Source: Candidatus Bathyarchaeota archaeon
GTDB taxonomy: Archaea; Thermoproteota; Bathyarchaeia; Bathyarchaeales; Bathycorpusculaceae
Assembly (NCBI GenBank): GCA_026014545.1
Contig: JAOZIH010000006.1
Coordinates: 1-64,000 of the forward strand
Reading direction: 5' to 3'
DNA: 64,000 bases
Shown here: piece by piece, positions 9,724-17,270 of the stretch
How positions within the stretch are numbered: the stretch's first letter is position 1
How the letters are laid out: each line of letters opens with the position of its first letter
The notes under the pieces: generated by a model
What the model saw: the letters and a program-made list of their open reading frames with translations, nothing else
Databases searched by the model: none
What the model was told of the DNA's origin: nothing
Position numbers and translations under genes: made by a program

Positions 9724-10781
9724 TCAAGTTTCTTCAGTTTCAGTATTTTCCTCTGTTTCTGCGGTTGCGGCCACTTCTTCGATATCTTGCTCCTGCTCTG
9801 AAGTGCTTTCGGTGATTACTTGATGCGCCTCCTCCGGCGCTTTCTGAGGGTGGGCTTTTTCACCAATTTCCTCCACAATCTCTGGCGAGCTTTCTATGAC
9901 TTGCAAAATCTCTTCTGTAGCTTCTGGCGACGGTTCTGTTATGTCGGAAGTGTCTTCTGTAACTTGCAGCGTTTCCTCTTTAATCTCTGGTTCCACTGCT
10001 TTTTCTTTGGGAATTTCCGTATTTTGGGAAGGTTCTTCTGTCACTTTTGGCGTTTCTTCCACGACTTCAGGAATTGGCGCTGCTTGCTGTGGCACCTCTT
10101 CGGTAATGACTGCTTGATTTTCTGCTGTCGCTGGTGTTTCCACTAGAACCTCAGGTGTGCTTTCCGCCGTTTGAGTTAGCTCTGCTGGAATAGTTTCTTC
10201 GCTTACAATTTCAGGTTGCTGTTCTTGAACTACCTGCTCGGTTGTTACGGCTGGTTCTTCGGGAATCGGTTCTGCTGTGATGTCCGCATCCGCTGGAGCG
10301 GCTGGTTTATCTTCTACTGGCGCATTTTGGGCAGCTTCAATTGTTGCAGCAGGCGAAGGTTCTGTTACTGATGCTTTAACGGGCGAGCAGAGTTGGTTTA
10401 TGGCTTCTTTGATGGAGTCTAATTCATGTTTGGCAGTTTCGAGACCAGTAGATAGGAGTGTGATCTCTCGTTGGTAGCTTTCTTCGTCGATTTCGCCAAT
10501 TACGTGCTGTATTTCATAGTTAGCAAGCAGTGTCTCCAAAGTTTTAATCTGGCTTTCCAGCTCTTGCATTTTGCCCTGCATTTTGACAACAAGGTCTTTC
10601 TGCTGCTTTTCGATTTCCGATATGACGGCGTTTATGTCGTTCTCGAAGGAGTTGCGTGTGGCTTCAGAAATTCTGCCCGTTTTAAACAAATTGTCCAAAG
10701 CTTGCTTCTTTTTCATCGCTATCTCGTATTCTTCGCTTAATCGCTTAAAGGAGTATTTCCACGAAATCAATTTTAGCACCG
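9724..10781 (-). CDS. CdvA-like coiled-coil protein with long acidic Pro/Glu/Thr tail
   Basis: The first ~130 residues are a charged coiled coil (LSEEYEIAMKKKQALDNLF, then GRISEATRNSFENDI, then GEIDEESYQREITLL). They resemble the CdvA-like coiled-coil domain of archaeal proteins related to the Cdv/ESCRT-III division system. About 200 residues of low-complexity E/P/T/V repeats follow and are probably disordered. No PRC-barrel, membrane segment or adjacent ESCRT-III/Vps4 gene is present. An in-frame ATG exists at 10815, but a TATA-like TTTTATAATTAG overlaps that region, so GTG at 10781 with little or no leader is my preferred start. The CdvA link rests on pattern recognition and needs a profile search. 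Confidence 0.6.
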
Positions 10782-10950
10782 TGGCTTTTCTAATTATAAA
10801 AGTGGAAAATAACATTTGTTAACATGCATGTATATCGCTTAATAATAAAAACAGCAGCATCTATCAGCGAAATGAAAACTATGTGTTTAAAATCTTGATA
10901 GTTTCATGCTATTTATATAATTAAACATTGAAACTTTTTTCCAAAAAAAA

Positions 10951-11043
10951 GTGGCATACTGGCAGGTTAAGCGTGTTGTAGCCGAAATAAAAGGCGCGTG
11001 TTTTCTTGTGCAGAAGACGTTTAGCCTAGAAAAGCGAGGTTGA
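10951..11043 (+). CDS. 30-residue small ORF (candidate)
   Basis: In the 370-nt gap before the PadR gene, a GTG-started frame encodes a 30-residue basic, amphipathic peptide beginning MAYWQVKRVVAEIKG. A TATA-like ATTTATATAA at 911-920 of this kilobase (10911-10920) would start transcription about 10 nt before the GTG, giving a near-leaderless message. No ribosome site is seen. The rest of the gap holds only A/T-rich sequence. It could be a real microprotein or chance. Confidence 0.25.
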   Translation: MAYWQVKRVVAEIKGACFLVQKTFSLEKRG

Positions 11044-11166
11044 ATTATCTTTTAGTTTTTTATGGTGCTAAGTTTATGCAATTTTTAGTATGTATATTTT
11101 GGATTTTGTTTCAACATCAAATTCGAAATTCGAATAAATCTTATATATCCAAATATGAATAAAAAA

Positions 11167-11179
11167 GTCACAACGTGAC
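11167..11179 (+). promoter_or_regulatory. dyad GTCAC-N3-GTGAC at PadR promoter
   Basis: A perfect 5-bp inverted repeat with a 3-nt spacer lies between a TATA-like box (TTATATAT, 11141-11148) and the PadR start. That is about where transcription should begin. It is a plausible autoregulatory operator. Confidence 0.4.
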
Positions 11180-11184
11180 CGAAC

Positions 11185-11556
11185 ATGGTGGCACTAACAG
11201 TTGCTGTGAGCAACAGCAAACTCGAGGGGCAGATCCTCAAGAAGATGCATGAGCGGATAATTAAAAACTTCATGGACATAATAATAATGACTGAGTTGCG
11301 AAATGGGCCTCTCAGCGGCTACGATGTTATCTCGTATATTCATAACAAGTTCAACCTTCTTGTCAGTTCAGGCACTGTATATTCGCTATTGTACTCTCTC
11401 GAGAGAAACGGGCTTGTGGAAGGTGTATGGGACGAGAGAAAACGCGTTTATAAACTTACGGAGAAAGGGGAAAAAACAATAGACATATTAATGAACACAA
11501 GCGATAAAGTCAAAGGTTTCATGGCAAACATTTTGAGAACACAAGGCAATTCCTAA
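11185..11556 (+). CDS. PadR-family transcriptional regulator
   Basis: A 123-residue winged-helix protein. The core from about residue 22 (MHERIIKNFMDIIIMTELRNGPLSGYDVISYI) through SSGTVYSLLYSLERNGLVEG and RVYKLTEKGE is the standard PadR fold: helix-turn-helix, wing and the start of the dimerisation helix. The C-terminus is short, as in PadR-s1 members. The true start could be ATG 11185 or ATG 11248; the first 21 residues are less conserved in character. A dyad near the transcription start suggests autoregulation. Target genes are unknown. Confidence 0.85.
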   Translation: MVALTVAVSNSKLEGQILKKMHERIIKNFMDIIIMTELRNGPLSGYDVISYIHNKFNLLVSSGTVYSLLYSLERNGLVEGVWDERKRVYKLTEKGEKTIDILMNTSDKVKGFMANILRTQGNS

Positions 11557-11632
11557 TTTTTCTTTCAGTATTGAATCGAAACGCTAAAAAACCCCTTTTT
11601 TGTTTCTCCTATGAGCGTAAAATATGCCGAGA

Positions 11633-11727
11633 GGGCCCGTAGCTCAGTAAGGACAGAGCACCGGACTTTTAAGCCCACGGCCAGAGAAATCCGGGGGTCA
11701 CGGGTTCAATTCCCGTCGGGCCCGCCA
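11633..11727 (+). tRNA. tRNA-Lys (TTT) with 17-nt intron, CCA encoded
   Basis: A complete cloverleaf is seen: acceptor GGGCCCG/CGGGCCC, D arm GCTC/GAGC, anticodon stem CCGGA/TCCGG, and T arm ACGGG-TTCAATT-CCCGT. Discriminator G and a genomic CCA end at 11727. The anticodon loop reads C-T-TTT-A, then a 17-nt insert at 11672-11688, then A. This places the intron at the canonical 37/38 site. The 3' half abuts an integrase relic. Confidence 0.93.
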
Positions 11728-11746
11728 GAATTTTGGGTTCGGAACT

Positions 11747-12133
11747 ATGGCGAAAGCCACCTACGCTTATCTGCTTAAGGACGCGGACGTTAAGCGCTGG
11801 TATGAGAATGTGACGAGAGGCTTGAGGGTTACGGCCGATGTTTATCTGCGCAAGCTTGGCTGGGTGTGCAAGCACTTAAATCTAAAGCCGAAAGAACTGC
11901 TTGGGAAGAGTGAGAAAGAGCCTGGGATACTTCTCGCTGACTTAGTCGCTTATCTGGAATGCGAAGGAAAGGCTGGACACCAGTACTTTACTTTTCTAGG
12001 CGAGGAAGGATGCGAATATTTGAAAGATTATTTGGAAAGCCGTCTGAAAGAAGGTGAGAAGCTCATGCCAGATTCGCCAGTGCTAACGCCTAAGGGTGCG
12101 CCTTTTAAGCATGAAACCTTAATTGGAAATTAA
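11747..12133 (+). pseudogene. tyrosine integrase relic (N-terminal part) at tRNA-Lys
   Basis: This 128-residue frame looks like the N-terminal SAM-like/core-binding part of an archaeal tyrosine recombinase: KRWYENVTRGLRVTADVYLRKLG, then YLKDYLESRLKEGEKLMPDSPVL. It stops where the catalytic domain should begin; no R-HxxR-Y residues are present. It begins 19 nt after tRNA-Lys, and its frame stays open back through the 3' half of the tRNA gene to 11651. That is the arrangement of integrases whose attachment site is the tRNA 3' end. I read it as what remains of an element once integrated here. No second tRNA 3'-end copy was seen in the window. Confidence 0.65.
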
Positions 12134-12319
12134 CCATGAAAATTTTAGCTTATTTTGAAATTTTTCGGCAATTTTTATATAAAAAGAATAATACGTTCAG
12201 CCTTAACTTGCCTTGGAATCACGTCGCTGGTGCGGCGCTCGAAAAATTCGACGTTTTAACGGAAACTTTATTACTGCTTCAAACGGTTAAAAACAATGAA
12301 ACATCGAGGAAAAAATAAC

Positions 12320-13618
12320 ATGAAAAATGCTGTTCTCGAACCGAACAAATCAGCTGTTTACGAGTCAAGAGAAAATTGGCCGCCCTACACTTACCGTGAC
12401 TATCCAAGCATAAAGCCTGAAACCTATCAAGCATTCTTGGAGTTTTTGTCAACCGAGAACACCTCGGGAAAATTGATGGAACTGCAGCCGTGGATATCTA
12501 TCTGCGACTCTAAATGTGCCTTTTGCTATTTTCCAACCACCGCCACTGCTAAGGTGAGCATAGACGATTACCTTGCGGTGTTAAGGAAAGAGCTGGATAT
12601 GTACGCTAAAACACGATATGTGCGGACCAGCGTGTTCGACGAGATAGTCTTGGGCGGTGGAACTCCCAGCGTGCTCTCGGCTGAGCAGATGATTGACCTT
12701 ATTGAGTTTTGCAAGCAGCGTTTTACCACCAACAAAGAATACTTCATCAAAGTCACAGGTTCATCGAAGACGCTGGCGCTGAGCAAAATCGACAAGCTTG
12801 CAGCCTACGGCGTGTATCAAATGGACATAGGCGCGCAAACATTCGACGACAAACTAAGGAAAATGCTGTGCTTGCCTGACAGCGCTGCAAGCGTGGAAAA
12901 AGCCATTCGTCATGCTAAGAAACTCGGCTTATGCGTATGCGTGGATTTAATGTATAATCTTCCCGGCCAGACAATGCAAAGCTGGATAGACACCCTTAAA
13001 AAGGTCATAGAGCTTGACGTTGAAGTTGATACTTATTCCCTGCATGTTGATCCAGGTACGCCGCTTGAGACGATGATAAAGAAAGGCCTTGTGCCTCCGC
13101 CAGGCGACGCGGAATACGAGAAGCAGCTGTATCTAGTGGCTTATAAAATATTGACGGAGGCAGGCTACAAAGCCGTTGGCCACGACCGCTTCAGCCGGGT
13201 AGAATGGCACTTCAGAGAAAACTGCTTGAACGGGTGGCCTTGGGGCGGCATATTAACCACTGGCGCAGGCTGCTTCATGGGCTATCTGCAGAGATTCTCC
13301 TACTCTAACATTGAAGACGTAGCGGAATACATGGCCGCCGTTAACGCTGGCAGATTACCAATTAACAGGCTTTCAGAATCCACAGATGAAGACATGATGC
13401 GGCGAACTATGACGCGGCTTTATCTGCGGCTTCCAGTTGACAAAATAGACTTCAAGCGAAGGTTTGGCAAGTTTCCCGAAGAAGTTTTTCCGCAGCAGCT
13501 TCAGCGGCTAAAGGAAAAGGGCCTCATCGAAATTGATGATAAGGAGATTCGAATAACCAAGCTTGGCGACATCTGGAAAGGTAACATTGCATGGGAATTC
13601 GCGCCTAAAGCGTCTTAG
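12320..13618 (+). CDS. HemN/HemW-like radical SAM protein
   Basis: A 432-residue radical SAM protein with the cluster motif CDSKCAFC followed by Y, as in the coproporphyrinogen dehydrogenase-like (HemN/HemW) subfamily. Further signs are GGGTPS, the strand YQMDIGAQTFDDKLRKM (compare the SxGxQS motif of HemN proteins), DLMYNLPGQT, and a C-terminal winged domain with LKEKGLIEIDDKEIRIT. Family members act in haem synthesis, haem transfer or related porphyrin chemistry. Which one applies here is open. An ATG 24 nt upstream is possible, but GAGGA precedes the start used here. Confidence 0.8.
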   Translation: MKNAVLEPNKSAVYESRENWPPYTYRDYPSIKPETYQAFLEFLSTENTSGKLMELQPWISICDSKCAFCYFPTTATAKVSIDDYLAVLRKELDMYAKTRYVRTSVFDEIVLGGGTPSVLSAEQMIDLIEFCKQRFTTNKEYFIKVTGSSKTLALSKIDKLAAYGVYQMDIGAQTFDDKLRKMLCLPDSAASVEKAIRHAKKLGLCVCVDLMYNLPGQTMQSWIDTLKKVIELDVEVDTYSLHVDPGTPLETMIKKGLVPPPGDAEYEKQLYLVAYKILTEAGYKAVGHDRFSRVEWHFRENCLNGWPWGGILTTGAGCFMGYLQRFSYSNIEDVAEYMAAVNAGRLPINRLSESTDEDMMRRTMTRLYLRLPVDKIDFKRRFGKFPEEVFPQQLQRLKEKGLIEIDDKEIRITKLGDIWKGNIAWEFAPKAS

Positions 13619-13670
13619 CAAACAATCTAACTTTTTCTCTGAAATAAAAAAATAAAAGGGAAGAAAAAAT

Positions 13671-14330
13671 TTAGCTCGCGTAGTGTCTCATTGGTTGTAT
13701 TCCGTACCAAGTCATCACTTTAGCAAGTATAGGCACTATTATGCCTAACGCAATGCTTGGAACAAAGTTAATCACAACTGCCATCAACGGATCTGTTGCC
13801 CAAGAGTTCTGCGCCATCATTCTGCCAGGTTCAAGCGCGACATTATAGTTCATGAAAGCTTGGATTATGGCAGTGGTTATCGCTGCGGTTAAGCTTGCGC
13901 CGAGCATCCGTTTGAAATTCGTTGATCCTTTGCTTAATGCGCCAGCCATGTAACCGATTATGACGGCGTTGACAAGGTAGAAGAGCATGCTTATGTCGCC
14001 GAAGAAGTTGTAGGCGGTTACGCCCATACTTGAGTAAAGTCCATTGTATTGGCCTGCGCTTGCCACGTAGTACATGCCGCCCATGATGAAGCCTGCTGCA
14101 CCGCCAGCCCACTTATTCCACAGTAAGCCTAAGATAAGTGGGACGCCGAGGACTATCATCTGCGCAAAGCCTTGTGTTAGGATCACTGCTATTACGTTTG
14201 CTTCGCCGAGCACATGATATTGCCCTGTGGGGTTAACGTAAACTGCCAGAACAAAGATCAGAATCACCAGAATTAGCGGTATGACAATGCCGTCAATTAG
14301 GTCAGCTAGTTTAAATTTTTCTGGCTCCAA
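13671..14330 (-). CDS. polytopic membrane protein next to RnfD-like gene
   Basis: A 219-residue protein with about six membrane helices, small-residue-rich segments (GGAAGFIMGGMYYVASAG) and short loops. The size resembles ECF-transporter S components or RnfA/E-like subunits, but I see no diagnostic motif. It lies downstream of the RnfD fusion gene on the same strand, with about 160 nt between them, so the two could form an operon and a membrane complex. It is not assigned to a family. Confidence 0.6.
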   Translation of the reverse strand: MEPEKFKLADLIDGIVIPLILVILIFVLAVYVNPTGQYHVLGEANVIAVILTQGFAQMIVLGVPLILGLLWNKWAGGAAGFIMGGMYYVASAGQYNGLYSSMGVTAYNFFGDISMLFYLVNAVIIGYMAGALSKGSTNFKRMLGASLTAAITTAIIQAFMNYNVALEPGRMMAQNSWATDPLMAVVINFVPSIALGIIVPILAKVMTWYGIQPMRHYAS

Positions 14331-14490
14331 TTCCCATCCCTTGAACTATTTACTTGCTGGTGAGCTTATAAGCTTAATGCTAAAAAGTTTTGCTGTGTGC
14401 AAAACTGTTTGCTAATAAGCAGCGAAGTAATGATGTCATGATTTTTAAAGAAAACAAAAATAAAAAGAGGAGTATTGAGGGTTTAAGCGC

Positions 14491-15867
14491 TTATTGTTGA
14501 CGTAGCATTGCTTTTGCTCTGAGTATGCTGTTTCTAAGGTCGATCCTTGCAGGGCAGACAAAGGTGCAGTGTCCACATCCGTCACAGAGATCAGCTTGCA
14601 ACTTAGCCAATTTATTCACGTCTTTCTTGTCAAATGCTTCTTTAATCAAGATTGGGCTTAGTTTGTGGCAGCATACGCGCATGCAGGCGCCGCATCTTAT
14701 GCAGTCCGTTGTTTTCACGATTGCGAATTGCTTGGCTTTAGGAAGTTTCGGTGTTTTCTTCTCTGGGGTAGGCTTTAGCTTTCCAACTTTGTCCAAGAAC
14801 GGCGAAGTTAGGTTCATTACGACTAACGCGAGAATTGAACCGCCAAAGAAGCCCATGTATGTTTGAATCAACAGTGTTAGTATGGCTAAGCCGACGCCGA
14901 AGATTATCTGGCCTAAGTATGTTAAAGGCGTTGTCGCTGGATCAGTAGCCATGAAGAACGCCAAGAAAATCGAGCTACCAATGAACAGGTGGAACATTAC
15001 TCTCAAGAGTGGATCTGGATCGCCGAAGGCAAATGCGAATGCAAGCGCTACCAGAGCGGTTGTCGCAAGGTACGCGACGGTTATTCTCCATTTAATGTAT
15101 CTGCGGCAGATGGCAAACAGCGCAATGCCTACAAGTATCACTGCGATGCTGGAGGCACCTCCTGCCCATCCGTGGAACTTCTGCAATAGCAGCGTGTTTA
15201 CTATGTCAGCTTGAGTTGCTCCCGTAATTGTTAGGCTTGGATTGCCAAAGCATCCGTAAATGTAGAAGCCGAAAGGTGCCATTCCATTACCGCTGATAAC
15301 CTCATATCCAATTGGGCCTGCTAATGAGGGCACACCAAGCATGCCCGTGCTCAAGTGGTCTGATGGAATCAAAACGGTGAATATTCCTACAAAGGCTAGT
15401 ACCAGAAGCTTTGCGGCTGCTGCTGGATTCACGTATTTTCTCCCCTTCAGCCCCTGAAGCTTTTTGAATAGAACCATGCCGACAAGCGTTATAAGTGCCA
15501 CGTACATGAATGATTGAGGCGCAAGCAATGGCAGAACTTCAACCGCTCGCATTGAGGGCTCGCCATAGCTGTAGCAGAGAGCTACAATCATGCCGAAAAC
15601 AGCAGCGGACATTATGTTAAGAGGGCTATCAGCGGCTACTTTGTGCAGGAGTACGTCTACGCCTACTGCAACACCGACGGCGATAACACAGCTTAGGATG
15701 AGCGTTACACCGTAATCCATGCCGATGGGTGCTTGCGTCATTGGATCCTTCGCGGTTACGCCGAACCACATAGCCGAGGTTATGGCTGCGATTATTACAA
15801 GTGCAACAAACGTGTAGAGCATGAGTTTATCTTTAGTCATCGCTGAGTATTCCTTCACTTTCGACAT
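14491..15867 (-). CDS. RnfD-like membrane protein fused to RnfC-type double [4Fe-4S] domain
   Basis: This 458-residue protein joins two Rnf modules. Residues 1-360 are an RnfD/NqrB-type membrane domain with about ten helices, the NPAAAAKLL motif near 147 and TGAT at 215-218. The last Thr matches the covalent-flavin acceptor of RnfD ([ST]GAT). Residues 389-438 hold two ferredoxin-like clusters (CIRCGACMRVCC and CDGCGHCTFVCP) plus the flanking helices, like the C-terminus of RnfC. The proline after the first cluster is a cysteine. RnfA, B, C, E and G and ApbE are not in the window. It probably moves electrons from a cytosolic donor through iron-sulfur centres and flavin in the membrane. Possible ion coupling is inference. 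Confidence 0.8.
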   Translation of the reverse strand: MSKVKEYSAMTKDKLMLYTFVALVIIAAITSAMWFGVTAKDPMTQAPIGMDYGVTLILSCVIAVGVAVGVDVLLHKVAADSPLNIMSAAVFGMIVALCYSYGEPSMRAVEVLPLLAPQSFMYVALITLVGMVLFKKLQGLKGRKYVNPAAAAKLLVLAFVGIFTVLIPSDHLSTGMLGVPSLAGPIGYEVISGNGMAPFGFYIYGCFGNPSLTITGATQADIVNTLLLQKFHGWAGGASSIAVILVGIALFAICRRYIKWRITVAYLATTALVALAFAFAFGDPDPLLRVMFHLFIGSSIFLAFFMATDPATTPLTYLGQIIFGVGLAILTLLIQTYMGFFGGSILALVVMNLTSPFLDKVGKLKPTPEKKTPKLPKAKQFAIVKTTDCIRCGACMRVCCHKLSPILIKEAFDKKDVNKLAKLQADLCDGCGHCTFVCPARIDLRNSILRAKAMLRQQ

Positions 15868-16141
15868 ACTTTACGCACACTCTCCTCTGATTGGAAACTG
15901 ACCTCACTCTATCTCGGAAGGCTTATAAGATTTTCTGAAAGCAAAAATTGAAAGCGATAATGTAAAGAAAGAGCCGCTGTTGTTTATCTTTTTGAAGCAA
16001 TTTCCAGAGTGCACAGGCGAGATTACGATTGAGCCAGTTTTTACCTCATATTTTGATTCTCTTGGTTGTGATGCTGAAATTAGGGTTTTTATCGTAACTC
16101 TTATATCGTAAAGGTTTTATCTACATCTCCTTGTGAGTTTG

Positions 16142-17197
16142 ATGGCTTCAAAAAAAGCGCCTTTATACATGGTAACATGGCGATGTACAAGAAGATGTGT
16201 AGGCAACTGCATGTATTGCAGCTACACACCTGAATACGCCAAAGACACAGAAGTAGACACCAAAACCGCATACAAGATTGTTGATGAAATTTACGATTTC
16301 GGCTCTCCCTGGTTCGGCATAAGCGGCGGCGAACCCCTAGTCCGCGAAGACATATTTGATGTCATAGCTTACGCGAAGAAAATCGGGTTCGAAGTCAGCC
16401 TCATAACCAGCGGCTTCGCCTTCGACGAAAAGCGGCTTAATAACCTTGTGCGCCACGAAGTGCACACGGCGGTCAGCATCGACGGCTCCAGAGAATCAAA
16501 CGACATTATAAGGGGCAGGGGCAGCTACGATAAGGCGCTTTACGCTATGAAACGCCTATCGGAAAACGGCATCCTCGACTGCGTAGTTACGACTATGACT
16601 AAGCATAATCTCAAAGACGCTGAGCACGTGGTTAAGCTTGCAGCTGAACACAAAGCCCGAATGGTTGTTTTCCACAATCTGGTACCCGTAGGCCGCGCTG
16701 ACCCGAACATGCCTGATTTGGCGCCTTCTCCTGAAGAGTACGAGTGGGCGTTTAACAACATTTATGATCTCCAAGTCAAATATGCGGGGCAAGTGCACGT
16801 AAACGTTTACGCGCCGTTTTACGCCCGAATTGTGCGGCAACGTAACCCAGCTGACTTCTGGGACTGGTTCACACAGCGCTTTCTCGGCAAATGCACCATC
16901 GGCGGAAACTACATCAGCGTCACGGAAAACGGCGACTACCGATCATGCGGTTTCCACGAGGGTTACAGAGTTGGAAACGTGAAGACTAAGGGCTTGCGTG
17001 AAACATGGGACGAGTTGCAGCGTTCTGAGCTTCACCTTAAGCTTAGAGACAAAAGCAACATCAAGGGCAAATGCGGCGTATGCGAGTACCGCGAAATCTG
17101 CGGAGGCTGCCGCACACGCGCCGAGTACTACACTGGCGACTTGTTTGAGAGCGACCCCGCCTGCGCATACGTGCCCAAAGTGCTTCGCGAAGCATAA
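16142..17197 (+). CDS. radical SAM/SPASM protein (AhbC/AhbD/PqqE-like)
   Basis: A ~351-residue protein with the radical SAM motif C-x3-C-x2-C in CVGNCMYC (a preceding Cys lies in CTRRC), the GGEPL SAM-binding motif, and a C-terminal SPASM region. The SPASM region has a Cys in GKCTIGG, then DYRSCGFHEGY, CGVCEYREICGGCRTRA and a final Cys near DPAC, so it likely binds auxiliary clusters. The family includes the archaeal haem enzymes AhbC/AhbD and peptide-modifying maturases; no precursor peptide or ahb neighbours were found, so the substrate is open. GTG at 16133 is an alternative start. A TATA-like CTTATATC near 16099 precedes it. Confidence 0.8.
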   Translation: MASKKAPLYMVTWRCTRRCVGNCMYCSYTPEYAKDTEVDTKTAYKIVDEIYDFGSPWFGISGGEPLVREDIFDVIAYAKKIGFEVSLITSGFAFDEKRLNNLVRHEVHTAVSIDGSRESNDIIRGRGSYDKALYAMKRLSENGILDCVVTTMTKHNLKDAEHVVKLAAEHKARMVVFHNLVPVGRADPNMPDLAPSPEEYEWAFNNIYDLQVKYAGQVHVNVYAPFYARIVRQRNPADFWDWFTQRFLGKCTIGGNYISVTENGDYRSCGFHEGYRVGNVKTKGLRETWDELQRSELHLKLRDKSNIKGKCGVCEYREICGGCRTRAEYYTGDLFESDPACAYVPKVLREA

Positions 17198-17270
17198 ATA
17201 GGCCCGACAGCCTTCTAACTATTTACCACTGATTTTTAGTTAAGATACTAAGGAACACGCGCCTTAGACC

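Noticed and set aside
11669-11875. minus-strand frame reading GPTGIEPVTPG over tRNA-Lys
   Set aside because: This is the well-known spurious translation of tRNA antisense sequence.
12136-12318. 60-codon frame after the integrase relic
   Set aside because: It runs through the promoter region of the HemN-like gene, has no ribosome site and no integrase catalytic motifs.
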